A stretch of 64,000 bases of DNA from Gammaproteobacteria bacterium (GTDB lineage Bacteria > Pseudomonadota > Gammaproteobacteria > Magnimaribacterales > AG-339-G14), in assembly GCA_019652555.1 (NCBI GenBank), contig BPAJ01000001.1, positions 584,762-648,761 on the forward strand, given 5' to 3'. Positions 26,438-35,719 of the stretch are shown here, in pieces. The position numbers and the translations under genes were made by a program. The notes beneath the pieces are model-generated. The model did no database searches. It was not told the origin of the DNA and saw only the letters and a list, made by a program, of their open reading frames with translations. Numbering within the stretch: position 1 is the stretch's first letter; every line of letters begins with the position of its first letter.

Positions 26438-26794
26438 TTATTCTTCAATTTCAAATCCCGCAGTAATCCAGTCAGTAATTCCTCCTTTTAGAGAAAAGAC
26501 GTTTTTGAATCCCATTTCATTGAGAGATTTGGAACCCAACACAGATCTAAAACCACTTGCACAGTACAAAATAATTTCATCTTCACTATCAGCAACTTCA
26601 AAGATGCCTTTTTCAAGTACACCTCTGCCAATATGAAAAGCTGATGGAATTCTACCAGAAACCCACTCTCGGTCTTCTCTGATATCAATTAGTTTTATTT
26701 GTTTATTACTTTCAATTTTTTCCTTAAGTTGATAGATATCAACTTCTGGAACCTTTTTTAAAGCTTCTTGAACAAGATCTTGAAAATTCTTCAT
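26438..26794 (-). CDS. Rhodanese-like domain protein
   Basis: A 118-residue single-domain rhodanese. It has LIDIREDREWVSGRIPSAFHIGRG and the active-site loop YCASGFRS with the catalytic Cys at about residue 78, then GGITDWITAGFE at the end. A six-residue active loop starting with Cys indicates a sulfurtransferase. There is no signal peptide, so it is cytoplasmic. The start overlaps the stop of the small membrane protein upstream by 4 bp. Confidence 0.9.
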   Translation of the reverse strand: MKNFQDLVQEALKKVPEVDIYQLKEKIESNKQIKLIDIREDREWVSGRIPSAFHIGRGVLEKGIFEVADSEDEIILYCASGFRSVLGSKSLNEMGFKNVFSLKGGITDWITAGFEIEE

Positions 26795-27009
26795 TTAAAC
26801 CAACAAACCTTTGCGGCCTCTAAGCCCTGAGCTTCAGTTACGCAACCATCCTCATGAGCGATAATAATTGCGCTTAAAATAATGCCTACAGAAATGATGG
26901 AAGAAATTGCAATCAATTTTCCAAATTTTTGCACTAAGTAAGTCGTTAGGTAAGAAAAAATTAAAATAGTTCCTATCAAAAATAGTGAAATTATTAAAAT
27001 TCTAAACAT
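26791..27009 (-). CDS. Small membrane protein with two helices, function unknown
   Basis: A 72-residue protein with two hydrophobic helices (about residues 3-25 and 32-50) and a short tail containing two cysteines (DGCVTEAQG, KVCWF). It overlaps both neighbours by one to four bases, so it is part of the operon beta-helix protein-cytochrome-small protein-small protein-rhodanese. I do not recognise the family. Confidence 0.55.
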   Translation of the reverse strand: MFRILIISLFLIGTILIFSYLTTYLVQKFGKLIAISSIISVGIILSAIIIAHEDGCVTEAQGLEAAKVCWFK

Positions 27010-27215
27010 CAGTTTGAATATTTTTTCTTAAGAACTCTTACAAGAAAATAAATGGGAGAAATTATTAAGAAGCAAATCAATAATTCTGCCCAAAAATTTA
27101 ACTTGGTTACACTTCGAATGAAGCTTGCCAAATACATGCTACCAAATCCTAAAAAACCATAAATCACAAATAAAGTAACATCTATTTTGGAGATTATGCT
27201 TTTAATTAATTTCAT
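27009..27215 (-). CDS. Small membrane protein, function unknown
   Basis: A 68-residue protein with two hydrophobic helices (about residues 12-30 and 42-60) and a very basic C-terminus. The start overlaps the cytochrome stop codon by 4 bp, indicating coupled translation with the diheme cytochrome. No known family recognised. Confidence 0.55.
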   Translation of the reverse strand: MKLIKSIISKIDVTLFVIYGFLGFGSMYLASFIRSVTKLNFWAELLICFLIISPIYFLVRVLKKKYSN

Positions 27216-28234
27216 TTATCGTAGTTTTTTATCCAGCTTTCAATTAGCCTAATGCCTTCAGAATGGGCTAAAGCCCTTCCAGACTCTGGCATCATAATAC
27301 CCGGGTCTTCAGATTTCATTCGGTATAACAATATAGATTTTTCTGGTTTACCCGGAACAATTGAATACATGAGATTCCCACTAGCTCGACCTGCGGCTAC
27401 TGGCGGTTTATTTACTCCAAGTTTTCTAACGTCTTTCTCATTGACTGAAAGATACAATCCAGTTGTATCTGCTGAGCCTCCTGGCATATGACAATGTCCA
27501 CAATTCACATCCAAATAAGCTCTTGCTCTGTCATCTAGAGATTCTTCCTTATTTTTCCAGTCAGCAACTACTTTTTGTGGATCGTGGCTTTCAACAAGTC
27601 CCTTTTCTATCCAATAATCAATTTGATTGATGCTTTCATTATGCTGAGTTACCTCAAAGTTAAGATTTCTAGATTTTGGCCCTATCGGCATAATTTTGTC
27701 ACCTGATAAATGACATTCCTTACATTGATTCTGATTAGGAACTCGATAATCTACTTTTTTTAAGTTACCCTCGTGAAGAAATTCAATTCCTTCAATAGTT
27801 TTTCCAGAGACTTTAAGAAATGCATCCTCCTGATTTTCATCCCAAACATAAGTATGAGCAGACCAACCTGTTTCTTGTAAAAGAAGTAATCTGGTTTCCA
27901 ACAAAACTTTGTTTTTGTTCGATGCCATCTCATAGGAGAAAGTTTTAACTAATGCCGTTCCAACTGGAAACTCATAAACCTTATCAAAAGAATGAATTGC
28001 TTTTTTTTCTTCAGGAATATAAACAAATCTGTCTTTTAAAGAGTAATCAGAAAACAAAGGGGTTTGAAGAAAGTATTTATGAACATTGTCATTAGGAATT
28101 TGCTCTTTGGGTGATTCAAAAAAATCATAGTCTGAAAGCTTAGCTTCGGGCCTTTTTGAGAGAATAGCTTCATCATTTACTGCAAAAATTAATTGCGATA
28201 AAAGTGCAACAATTAAAAGAAGTTTTTTTACCAT
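27212..28234 (-). CDS. SO2930 family diheme c-type cytochrome
   Basis: A 340-residue exported protein: signal peptide to about residue 18, then a beta-rich N-terminal region with TPLFSDYSLKDRFVYIPE, first heme site CKECH (about residue 174), second heme site CGHCH (about residue 248), and a tail with PPVAAGRASGNLMYSIVPGKPEKSILLYRM and a Met-rich IMMPESG, a likely axial ligand region. This layout is that of the family described with the Shewanella SO2930 protein. Members are commonly encoded next to a beta-helix protein, as here. It needs the ccm system at 44-50 kb for heme attachment. Electron partner unknown. Confidence 0.85.
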   Translation of the reverse strand: MVKKLLLIVALLSQLIFAVNDEAILSKRPEAKLSDYDFFESPKEQIPNDNVHKYFLQTPLFSDYSLKDRFVYIPEEKKAIHSFDKVYEFPVGTALVKTFSYEMASNKNKVLLETRLLLLQETGWSAHTYVWDENQEDAFLKVSGKTIEGIEFLHEGNLKKVDYRVPNQNQCKECHLSGDKIMPIGPKSRNLNFEVTQHNESINQIDYWIEKGLVESHDPQKVVADWKNKEESLDDRARAYLDVNCGHCHMPGGSADTTGLYLSVNEKDVRKLGVNKPPVAAGRASGNLMYSIVPGKPEKSILLYRMKSEDPGIMMPESGRALAHSEGIRLIESWIKNYDK

Positions 28235-29454
28235 TCGGCAATTGGATCAAGATTTTTTACATCTGAAAAATATTCTTTTCCATTAAATTCTGGACTGTGA
28301 AAAAAAGACATCACAAAGTACCAAAATAGATCAAGATTTAAAAACTTAGCATCATTGTTTGTATCAAGAACAAGTCTTTCTTCTTTTTTTTGACCAAAGA
28401 CGTTTTGCCAAAAAGGCAAAATGCCATCCCACATAATATCTGGTTGAAAGCCATTGGAGATTTCTACCAACAAAGGGGAAAGCTCTCCTCTATTAAAATC
28501 TGGGTCATAACCTGAATTTTTAAAATTATTATCATAAATTTGAATGTTTCTCGGGTAAGGATCGTAAGTATCGTCTCCAGACTCCAAATCTCCAGCAACT
28601 AAGGCAACACCAATTGTGGAATTGTTTTCAAAGGTATTCTTAAAAACTTCTACATGACGATTGGCTCTTATGACTAATCCAGTTCCTTTTGGTACTTGTC
28701 CGACAATGTTTCCTTCTGGAGCAAAATTTTCTGTGTTGTTGTTGGATGAGATATTATTAAAAACTCTGACAAATTTACCACCTTGTTTAGGCAAATCTGG
28801 TAGATCAAAGACTAAAATTCCTGCAGTATTATTTTCAGCAACATTATCATAAACATCGGCATAGTAAGAATTTTCAATTTCGATTCCAGCAACATTGAAG
28901 TAAGCTTCAGTATTCCTCACTATAATATTTTCAGATTGTCCAACATATACTCCAGCATCAGATGCTCCAATAGCAACACAACCATCAATCAGCACGTTTT
29001 TAGATTCGACAGGATAGAGACCATACGCACCGTTTTTAGTATCTGGTCCATTTGTCCATTCGGTTCTTAAGTTTAAAAATTTGATATTTTTAGAACCCTT
29101 GGATTTTATAGCATCACCTTTAGCATTCTCCACGGCAAAATCTCTTAAAGTTATATTATTTGAAGTTACGAGAAGACCTTGTGCTCCAGTCTTTTGCTCT
29201 GAAAAGTTTAAGATAGTTTTTTTGTGACCTTCGCCTTTTAAAATAATGTTATCGACATCAAGAGATAAACCATGATTCAAATTATAGACTCCTGCCGTTA
29301 AAGCAATGGTATCTCCTTCTTGAGCTAAAATCATTGCTGATTGAATATCATCTTGTGCTGAAGCACCTGGAGATATTTTCCATTCCTCTGAAAAAACGAA
29401 TGAGGAAATAAATAAACAAGAAAAAATTGAAAACTTTTTAATTAAAAATCCCAT
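28228..29454 (-). CDS. Exported parallel beta-helix repeat protein
   Basis: A 408-residue protein with a signal peptide ending near FVFSE and a long run of right-handed parallel beta-helix rungs: NITLRDFAVENAKGDAI, KNIKFLNLRTEW, KNVLIDGCVAIGASDAGVYVGQS, ENIIVRNTEAYFNVAGIEIEN and so on. This fits the family usually encoded with SO2930-type diheme cytochromes. The two genes overlap by 7 bp. Beta-helix rungs often bind polysaccharide, but the role of this pair is not known. The C-terminal 100 residues depart from the repeat pattern. Confidence 0.82.
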   Translation of the reverse strand: MGFLIKKFSIFSCLFISSFVFSEEWKISPGASAQDDIQSAMILAQEGDTIALTAGVYNLNHGLSLDVDNIILKGEGHKKTILNFSEQKTGAQGLLVTSNNITLRDFAVENAKGDAIKSKGSKNIKFLNLRTEWTNGPDTKNGAYGLYPVESKNVLIDGCVAIGASDAGVYVGQSENIIVRNTEAYFNVAGIEIENSYYADVYDNVAENNTAGILVFDLPDLPKQGGKFVRVFNNISSNNNTENFAPEGNIVGQVPKGTGLVIRANRHVEVFKNTFENNSTIGVALVAGDLESGDDTYDPYPRNIQIYDNNFKNSGYDPDFNRGELSPLLVEISNGFQPDIMWDGILPFWQNVFGQKKEERLVLDTNNDAKFLNLDLFWYFVMSFFHSPEFNGKEYFSDVKNLDPIAEW

Positions 29455-29499
29455 CTGTTCATTTTACTTTAAATTCTTCGTGATAGACTTATTTTCACT

Positions 29500-30267
29500 A
29501 TGAGTAATAACGATTTAAAAACCAAATTGGAAGATCATATTGGTTATGTTTCAATCAATAGGCCGCCCAATAACCATTTTGATGCCGAACTTATTGGTCA
29601 AATTGCAGATTTCCTTGAGGAAATGGATAACGAAAGAGAATGCAGAAGTATTATTTTATCTTCAGAAGGCAAGCATTTTTGTGCTGGAGCAGACTTTACA
29701 AGATCTTCCTACAAGGAAGAGTCAGACCCTTATGAAAGGTTGTATCAAGAGGCAGTAAGGCTTTTTAAAACTAAAAAACCTGTCATAGCGACCATTCAAG
29801 GTGCTGCTGTTGGAGGTGGGTTGGGTGTAGCTCTATCTGCTGACTTTAGAATAGCTTGTGAAGAATCTAGATTTAGTGCAAATTTTTCAAAATTAGCCTT
29901 TCATCAAGGATTTGGTACCACAGTAACTCTGCCGCGAGTGGTTGGCAATCAGAAAGCAAAATGGATGTTACTCACTAGCGCTAGGGTAAAAGGCAAAGAA
30001 GCTGTTGAGATAGGACTTGCTGATTTTCTTGTTCCTCAGAGTGAGTTAATGTCCAAAGCAGAAGAACTTGCAATGGAAATTAATGCTGCGGGTCCTTTAG
30101 GAGTTCAAGCTATAAGAGAGACAATTAAAGGCGACTCTGTTGAAAAAATTGAAGAGATAGTCAAATGGGAACTTTCTGAACAAAATAGACTTAGAGAAAC
30201 GGCTGATTTTCAAGAAGGAATAAAAGCCTCTCTGGAGAGAAGAGATCCAGAATTTTCTGGTAATTAA
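29500..30267 (+). CDS. Enoyl-CoA hydratase/isomerase family protein
   Basis: A 255-residue crotonase-fold protein. Oxyanion-hole segments are HFCAGADF (about residue 67) and QGAAVGGGLGVALSADFRIA (about residues 106-125). The position that carries the first catalytic Glu in hydratases is occupied by a phenylalanine-serine-alanine stretch (SRFSANFSKLAFHQGFG), so a true hydratase activity is not certain. It acts on acyl-CoA in the cytoplasm. It converges with the thioesterase gene, overlapping by 4 bp. Confidence 0.88.
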   Translation: MSNNDLKTKLEDHIGYVSINRPPNNHFDAELIGQIADFLEEMDNERECRSIILSSEGKHFCAGADFTRSSYKEESDPYERLYQEAVRLFKTKKPVIATIQGAAVGGGLGVALSADFRIACEESRFSANFSKLAFHQGFGTTVTLPRVVGNQKAKWMLLTSARVKGKEAVEIGLADFLVPQSELMSKAEELAMEINAAGPLGVQAIRETIKGDSVEKIEEIVKWELSEQNRLRETADFQEGIKASLERRDPEFSGN

Positions 30268-30734
30268 GTTTTAATCTTAAACCTTAGGTCAAAATCTAAT
30301 TCGCCAAGAGTATCGTTTTCTTCTTTCATTTGAAGGACTTTATTGAAAGACTCATCCGGCATAGGGCATGACTTTCTTTTCTTCATATCTATGTGAATAA
30401 GAAGAATTTCTTCTATAGCACTTAATTCTTTATCATTATTAAGGAGAATCCCAACATGATGGATTAATTTTCTATTCACATTGACGATTCTATAATGCGT
30501 TGAAATCTTGTCTCCTAATAAGTTTTCTTTTACATATCTGAGATTTTGCTCAAGAGTGAAAGTACTGAAACCGGAATTTATGTAATCAAACCCCATTCCT
30601 AATTGATTGAACATTTCATAGGAACCTTCTTCAAAGATTTTTGTATAGAAAGTAACATTCATATGTCCATTTAGATCACACATTTCTTCAGTAACCTTTT
30701 TTGTAATGCCTGGATATGGAAATTTATTTTTCAT
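30264..30734 (-). CDS. Acyl-CoA thioesterase, hotdog fold
   Basis: A 156-residue single hotdog-domain protein. The segment EEMCDLNGHMNVTFYTKIFEEG (quoted in part: CDLNGHMNVTFYTKIFEEG) matches the 4-hydroxybenzoyl-CoA thioesterase group, where a D/N residue near the helix start is catalytic. It probably hydrolyses an acyl-CoA made in the surrounding acyl-CoA pathway. Downstream it converges with the enoyl-CoA hydratase gene. Confidence 0.82.
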   Translation of the reverse strand: MKNKFPYPGITKKVTEEMCDLNGHMNVTFYTKIFEEGSYEMFNQLGMGFDYINSGFSTFTLEQNLRYVKENLLGDKISTHYRIVNVNRKLIHHVGILLNNDKELSAIEEILLIHIDMKKRKSCPMPDESFNKVLQMKEENDTLGELDFDLRFKIKT

Positions 30735-30799
30735 AGCTATTTAAATAATGAATAGTTATTAATTGGATAAAAAAGTTTCAAATAAAGTAAATTAAAAGA

Positions 30800-32290
30800 A
30801 TGAGTGATGATACTTTATTAATAATTCTTGGCAATCAACTTTTCGATAAAAAATATCTTTCTGAAGGAAAAACTAAAAATATTTTTATGGCTGAAGACTT
30901 CGGACTTTGCACAGAAGAAAAATATCACAAACAAAAAATATTCTTCTTTTTAAGTGCGATGCGTTGTTTCAAGGATGAAGTAACTGGTCTTGGTTATAAA
31001 GTTTTTTACAACAAACTTAGTGAAAACAATAAAAATAAGGATTTCATTACCCTTCTAAGTGAGTTTTTAAATAAAAATAAATTTAAAACTATTAAATTTT
31101 TTGAAATAGAAGATAAATTCTTCGAAAAGAAAATATTTGATTTTTTAAGACAAAAGAAAATTGATTTTGAAATCATCCAATCTCCAATGTTTCTCTGTTC
31201 TAGAGATAAATTTAATAAGTTTGCTCACAATAAAAAAAATCTCAGAATGGTAAGTTTTTATCAACTGATGCGAAAAGATTTAGATATCTTAATTTCAGAT
31301 GGTAAACCACTAGGAGGAAAATGGTCTTACGATGAAGAAAATAGAAAAAAAATTCCTAGAGATTTAGAACTTCCTAATATAGAAGTGTTTTCAAAAAATA
31401 CTCATGGAGATGATGTAAAAAAAGATGTTCAAAAGTATTTTGATAATCATCCTGGAGAGTTAAATTCTTGGTTGCCAGACAATAGAAAAGACGCCAAACG
31501 AAGTTTAAAAAAATTTTTAGAACAAAGATTTAAGTTTTTTGGAACTTATGAAGATGCCATGCAAGAACAACAAAACTTTTTGTTTCATAGCATGTTATCG
31601 CCTCTTTTGAATGTTGGACTTTTAACGCCCAAGGAAGTTATAGATTCAGCTCTAAATCATGCTGAATCTAATGATATTCCCTTGAATTCTCTAGAAGGCT
31701 TCATCAGACAAATTATTGGATGGCGAGAATTTATAAGAGGTGTCTATCAGGAAAAAAGTGAGATTGAGCTTAAAAGTAACTATTGGGACCATAAAAATAA
31801 AATTAACTCAAATTGGTACGAAGGCACTACAGGGCTAGACCCATTGGATGATGTAATAAGAATGGTGAATGAGTATGGTTATACCCATCACATCCCCCGA
31901 TTGATGATACTTTCAAATATTTTTACTCTGTGCGAGATTGACCCTAAAGATATCTACAGATGGTTTATGGAAATGTTTGTCGACTCTTCTGAATGGGTAA
32001 TGGTGCCTAATGTCTTTGGCATGGGTACTTTTGCCGATGGAGGGATAATGTCCACTAAGCCTTATACATGTGGTTCAAATTATGTCTTAAAAATGAGCAA
32101 TTATAAAAAAGGACCTTGGTGTGAGGTTTTAGATGGTCTTTATTGGAGATTTACAGAAAAACATCGTGATTTCTATGAATCAAACCCTAGATTATCAATT
32201 TTGACTCGTTCTCTGGATAAGATGAATCCAGAACGAAAGGAAAGAATTTTTGGTCTTGCTGATGAATTTATTAAAAAAAATTCGCTATGA
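30800..32290 (+). CDS. Cryptochrome/photolyase-related protein (PF04244 family)
   Basis: A 496-residue protein of the deoxyribodipyrimidine photolyase-related family: N-terminal Rossmann-like domain starting [11 protein letters not shown], then a helical FAD domain with [55 protein letters not shown] and LYWRF. Bacterial (6-4) photolyases of this family carry a [4Fe-4S] cluster held by a Cx2C pair and an ACPF motif. Here that region is short ([14 protein letters not shown]) and lacks these, so the cluster may be absent. Likely light-driven DNA repair or light sensing. Its stop overlaps the start of a DUF2256 gene. Confidence 0.88.
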   Translation: MSDDTLLIILGNQLFDKKYLSEGKTKNIFMAEDFGLCTEEKYHKQKIFFFLSAMRCFKDEVTGLGYKVFYNKLSENNKNKDFITLLSEFLNKNKFKTIKFFEIEDKFFEKKIFDFLRQKKIDFEIIQSPMFLCSRDKFNKFAHNKKNLRMVSFYQLMRKDLDILISDGKPLGGKWSYDEENRKKIPRDLELPNIEVFSKNTHGDDVKKDVQKYFDNHPGELNSWLPDNRKDAKRSLKKFLEQRFKFFGTYEDAMQEQQNFLFHSMLSPLLNVGLLTPKEVIDSALNHAESNDIPLNSLEGFIRQIIGWREFIRGVYQEKSEIELKSNYWDHKNKINSNWYEGTTGLDPLDDVIRMVNEYGYTHHIPRLMILSNIFTLCEIDPKDIYRWFMEMFVDSSEWVMVPNVFGMGTFADGGIMSTKPYTCGSNYVLKMSNYKKGPWCEVLDGLYWRFTEKHRDFYESNPRLSILTRSLDKMNPERKERIFGLADEFIKKNSL

Positions 32291-32421
32291 AACACAAAGA
32301 GGAAAAAATTTGTAAGGTATGTAAAAAACCTTTTTCATGGCGAAAAAAATGGGAAAGGGATTGGGAAAATGTTTTGTACTGTAGTGAACGTTGTAAAAGA
32401 AATAAGTCTAAGACATTGTAA
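32287..32421 (+). CDS. DUF2256 domain-containing small zinc-finger-like protein
   Basis: A 44-residue protein: ATG overlaps the photolyase stop codon (ATGA), so translation is coupled. The whole protein is the DUF2256 domain: [18 protein letters not shown], then VLYCSERCK, with four Cys positioned as a treble-clef zinc site. DUF2256 genes commonly sit beside photolyase-related genes. Function unknown; a role in flavin/photolyase handling is only a guess. Its 3' end overlaps the quinone oxidoreductase gene on the other strand by 14 bp. Confidence 0.85.
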   Translation: MKHKEEKICKVCKKPFSWRKKWERDWENVLYCSERCKRNKSKTL

Positions 32422-33415
32422 CTGTAACTTTTCCCACTAATTTTCTATCTCTTAAATATTCCAGGCCGTCTTTTGAGTTTTTTAAAGGAAATTCCTTACA
32501 AATATGAGGTTTGAGTTTTCCTGATTCGGCTAAGTCCATAATAATTTCATTATTTTCTCTTCCTTTTTCAGGATCTCTTCTGCCAAATTCTCCTGCCCTT
32601 ACGCCAATGACTGAAAATCCTTTAATGAGAGGATAGTTAACTGGAACGGTTGGAATCCTACCACTTGTAAAACCAATTATTAATAACCTGCCTCCCCAAT
32701 TTATACATCGAATAGATTCATCAAATACATCGCCGCCGACTGGGTCGTAAATTACATCGGCCCCCTTTCCATCCGTCAGCTCTTTTACCTCCTCTCGAAA
32801 AGAAACAGAACCCTCTAATCCAGTGTTAATGATTTCATCTGCACCCCAAGTTTTTACAATTTTTAATTTTTCATCCGAAGTACCGCTTGCAATGACTTTT
32901 GCGCCATAAAGTTTACCCATTTGCACCGCAGCCATTCCTACGCCACCTGAAGCACCATGAACAAGAAGTGTCTCACCCTGTTTTAATTCGCCTCTTCTAA
33001 TTAAACCAACATAAGCAGTCAAATAAGCTGTTTTAAAAGAGGCTGCTTCAGAAAAATTTAATGACTTGGGTTTTAAAGAGACCAAACTTTCAGGAAGAAT
33101 GATTGATTCGGCAATTGCACCATGTCCCCAACCACCAAACATAACTTCATCGCCTTCTTTGAATGAAGAAACTCCAGATCCAACCTTTTCAACTATTCCT
33201 GCTCCCTCCATGCCTAGAGCAAATGGAAGATCAGGTCTATTTTGATATTTACCCTGAGTCATGAGTAAATCAGGAAAATTAAGTGAAGCGGCCTTAATTT
33301 TAATTTTAACCGAATTATCCTGAAAGGAATCTAATTTGAGTTCTCCTAAATTTGTCTTAGACAAATCTTCGGAGAGCTCAGAGCAGACTAATCCATACGT
33401 TGTATGATCAGCCAT
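32408..33415 (-). CDS. NADPH:quinone oxidoreductase family (zinc-free MDR)
   Basis: A 335-residue medium-chain reductase with the [11 protein letters not shown]-type segment (here [15 protein letters not shown]), no catalytic zinc ligands, and the NADPH motif [15 protein letters not shown] (about residue 148). [15 protein letters not shown] and GFTSGRIP follow. Family members reduce quinones or activated C=C bonds, including acyl-CoA derivatives. It is 6 bp after the acyl-CoA dehydrogenase gene and is probably in the same operon, hinting at a shared substrate. Confidence 0.9.
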   Translation of the reverse strand: MADHTTYGLVCSELSEDLSKTNLGELKLDSFQDNSVKIKIKAASLNFPDLLMTQGKYQNRPDLPFALGMEGAGIVEKVGSGVSSFKEGDEVMFGGWGHGAIAESIILPESLVSLKPKSLNFSEAASFKTAYLTAYVGLIRRGELKQGETLLVHGASGGVGMAAVQMGKLYGAKVIASGTSDEKLKIVKTWGADEIINTGLEGSVSFREEVKELTDGKGADVIYDPVGGDVFDESIRCINWGGRLLIIGFTSGRIPTVPVNYPLIKGFSVIGVRAGEFGRRDPEKGRENNEIIMDLAESGKLKPHICKEFPLKNSKDGLEYLRDRKLVGKVTVTMS

Positions 33416-33421
33416 TAAAGA

Positions 33422-34678
33422 TTAGCTTGGTCTGCCGATATATTCTTCTGCTTTTGCTTCTTCAGCTTGATGTTTGCCAAGTTCCAATCTTGCAACAGTT
33501 CTTCTGTGAACTTCATCAGGCCCATCAGCTAAACGAAGAGTTCTCATTCCAGCGTAAAGCCTTGCAAGAGGAGTATCTTGTGAAACTCCTGCGCCACCAT
33601 GAATTTGAATCGCTTTATCAATGACGCGAAGTGCCATATTAGGAACAGCAACTTTGATTTGTGCAATTTCACTTTTAGCAATTTTGTTACCAACTGTATC
33701 CATCATATAGGCAGCTTTTAAAGTAAGAAGCCTACACATATCAATTTCTATTCTGCAATCAGCAATGACGTCATAATTTCCACCCAATTCGGAAAGCGTT
33801 TTTCCAAACGCAGTTCTATTTAGAGATCTTTTACATAACAAGTCTAAAGCTCTTTCGGCAGCTCCAATTGTTCTCATACAGTGATGGATTCTTCCTGGAC
33901 CTAAACGACCTTGGGCTATTTCAAAACCCCTGCCTTCACCTAAAAGAAGATTCTCTTTAGGTACTTCAACATCTGTAAATTTCATATGAGCATGTCCGTG
34001 AGGAGCATCATCGTTTCCAAAAACAGTCATCATTCTTAAAACTTCCACTCCAGGAGTATCCATTGGTACTAGAATCTGAGATTGTCTTTGGTGTTTAGGG
34101 TTATCTGGATTTGTTACTCCCATGAATATGATGATTTTGCAACGAGGATCGCCAGCGCCAGAAGTCCACCATTTCTCACCATTGATGACATATCTATCCC
34201 CTTTATCCTCAATTCTGCTGCCAATATTTGTTGCATCGGATGAAGCAACATTTGGTTCAGTCATTCCAAAAGCTGATCTGATTTCGCCATCAAGCAAAGG
34301 TTTTAACCATTGTTCTTGTTGCTCAGGATTTCCATACTTATCTATTACTTCCATGTTTCCAGTGTCTGGAGCTGAACAATTGAATACTTCCGAAGCGATC
34401 CCACATCTTCCCATTTGCTCTGACAAAGGAGCATATTCTAAGTTTGTCAGTCCAGGTCCCCATTGGGAGTCAGGTAAAAATAAGTTCCACAAGCCTTCAG
34501 CTTTTGCTTTTGCTTTAAGCTCATCTAATACTGGAGGAACTTGCCAAGGGTTACCTTGATTTCTAAATTCTGTCATTTGATCCGCGTACACTTTTTCGCC
34601 TTCATAAACGTGATCGTCCATGAACTTTGTTACGCGTTCTAATAAATCTTTTACTTTATCCGTGTGTTGAAATTCCAT
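33422..34678 (-). CDS. Acyl-CoA dehydrogenase family protein
   Basis: A 418-residue FAD enzyme: N-terminal helical domain, [16 protein letters not shown] (FAD/substrate loop, about residue 136), [19 protein letters not shown], and the C-terminal [39 protein letters not shown] segment typical of the ACAD10/11-like and long-chain branch. It oxidises the alpha-beta bond of an acyl-CoA. It is divergent from the VOC gene, with an inverted repeat of TTTGACA and TGTCAAA in the 84 bp between. Confidence 0.93.
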   Translation of the reverse strand: MEFQHTDKVKDLLERVTKFMDDHVYEGEKVYADQMTEFRNQGNPWQVPPVLDELKAKAKAEGLWNLFLPDSQWGPGLTNLEYAPLSEQMGRCGIASEVFNCSAPDTGNMEVIDKYGNPEQQEQWLKPLLDGEIRSAFGMTEPNVASSDATNIGSRIEDKGDRYVINGEKWWTSGAGDPRCKIIIFMGVTNPDNPKHQRQSQILVPMDTPGVEVLRMMTVFGNDDAPHGHAHMKFTDVEVPKENLLLGEGRGFEIAQGRLGPGRIHHCMRTIGAAERALDLLCKRSLNRTAFGKTLSELGGNYDVIADCRIEIDMCRLLTLKAAYMMDTVGNKIAKSEIAQIKVAVPNMALRVIDKAIQIHGGAGVSQDTPLARLYAGMRTLRLADGPDEVHRRTVARLELGKHQAEEAKAEEYIGRPS

Positions 34679-34727
34679 ATATATCCTCTTGATTAAAGAA
34701 AAAAAATATTAACAAGTTTTTAAAAAA

Positions 34728-34748
34728 TTTGACACCCTATATGTCAAA
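34728..34748. promoter_or_regulatory. Inverted repeat in a divergent promoter, possible operator
   Basis: TTTGACA and TGTCAAA form seven-base arms separated by seven bases, between the divergent acyl-CoA dehydrogenase and VOC genes. Each arm also contains the -35 consensus TTGACA, one on each strand. A TetR-type repressor bound here could block both promoters, but no regulator is encoded next to it. Confidence 0.4.
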
Positions 34749-34762
34749 ATAATACATGTCAT

Positions 34763-35602
34763 ATGATTAAATCCATCGATCACATATTAGTTGCAGTAGA
34801 AGATTTGGATAAAGCTGTAGAAGACTATTCACTTGTTTTTGGCTTTGGTCCTACTTGGCAAGGAAGTCATCCATCTCTGGGAACGAAAAACGCCCTATTT
34901 CCCCTAGACAATCTGTATTTTGAATTGATTGCTGTAGATGATGACGGGCCCCTTGCAGAAACTGTTAACGAACATTTAGAAAAAAATGGAGAGAGTGTTT
35001 TTGGCTTAGCCTTGGAGACAGATGATATTGAAATGGCAAAAAAAGAACTTTCGGCAAGTTTTAATACAGATTTAGAAATATCAGATGGAAAAGGTGTAAA
35101 TAATATTTCAAATGAGGAAAGACATTGGAGAAACATTTTTATCCCTAGGAAGTTTTCAAGAGGAATATTTACTCTTTTGATTCAACACACAAAAGGCAAC
35201 CTTCCAAAACACGAAATATCTGACGAATCATCTATTTCAAGAATGGATCATGTAGTTATTAATTCAAACGATCCTGATGGTTTGGTCGATCTTTATAAGG
35301 AAAAATATGGAATTAGGCTCGCTTTAGACCAATTTGTAGAAAAATGGGGAGGTAGAATGCTCTTTTTTAGGACCAACCACACCACTATTGAGGCTATTGG
35401 AATTAAAAAAGATGGATCGCCAGAAGATTCTCTATGGGGCTTAGCCTGGACAACAAAAAATATAAAAAAAACGCACAAGAGATTGCTTGATGCGGGTATA
35501 AATATTACTGATATTAAAGATGGTAGAAAACCTAATACTCTTGTTGCAACAATCAAATCTCACTGTTCGAATGTTCCAACTTTACTGATTGAGCATCTAT
35601 AG
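34763..35602 (+). CDS. VOC family protein (glyoxalase-like domain)
   Basis: A 279-residue protein with two vicinal-oxygen-chelate modules. The first starts SIDHILVAVEDLDKAVEDY, and the second SRMDHVVINSNDPDGLVDLY (about residue 165). Each begins with the D-H metal-ligand pattern, and ELIAV and TTIEAIGI may provide further ligands. The substrate is unknown; dioxygenase or isomerase roles on aromatic or acyl compounds are possible. It is divergent from the acyl-CoA dehydrogenase and is followed 12 bp later by tRNA-Leu on the other strand. Confidence 0.8.
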   Translation: MIKSIDHILVAVEDLDKAVEDYSLVFGFGPTWQGSHPSLGTKNALFPLDNLYFELIAVDDDGPLAETVNEHLEKNGESVFGLALETDDIEMAKKELSASFNTDLEISDGKGVNNISNEERHWRNIFIPRKFSRGIFTLLIQHTKGNLPKHEISDESSISRMDHVVINSNDPDGLVDLYKEKYGIRLALDQFVEKWGGRMLFFRTNHTTIEAIGIKKDGSPEDSLWGLAWTTKNIKKTHKRLLDAGINITDIKDGRKPNTLVATIKSHCSNVPTLLIEHL

Positions 35603-35614
35603 TTGCTAATTTTT

Positions 35615-35699
35615 TGGTGCGGATAGAGGGAGTCGAACCCCCACACCTTTCGGCACTAGAACCTAAATCTAGCGTGTCTACCAGTTCCACCATATCCGC
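35615..35699 (-). tRNA. tRNA-Leu (UAG)
   Basis: An 85-nt cloverleaf with encoded CCA and the long variable arm of class II tRNAs. Acceptor GCGGATA pairs with TATCCGC, the anticodon stem CTAGA/TCTAG surrounds loop TTTAGGT with anticodon UAG, and the T-arm GGGG-TTCGACT-CCCT is present. Confidence 0.96.
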
Positions 35700-35719
35700 G
35701 TGAAAAATAAGTATATTGA

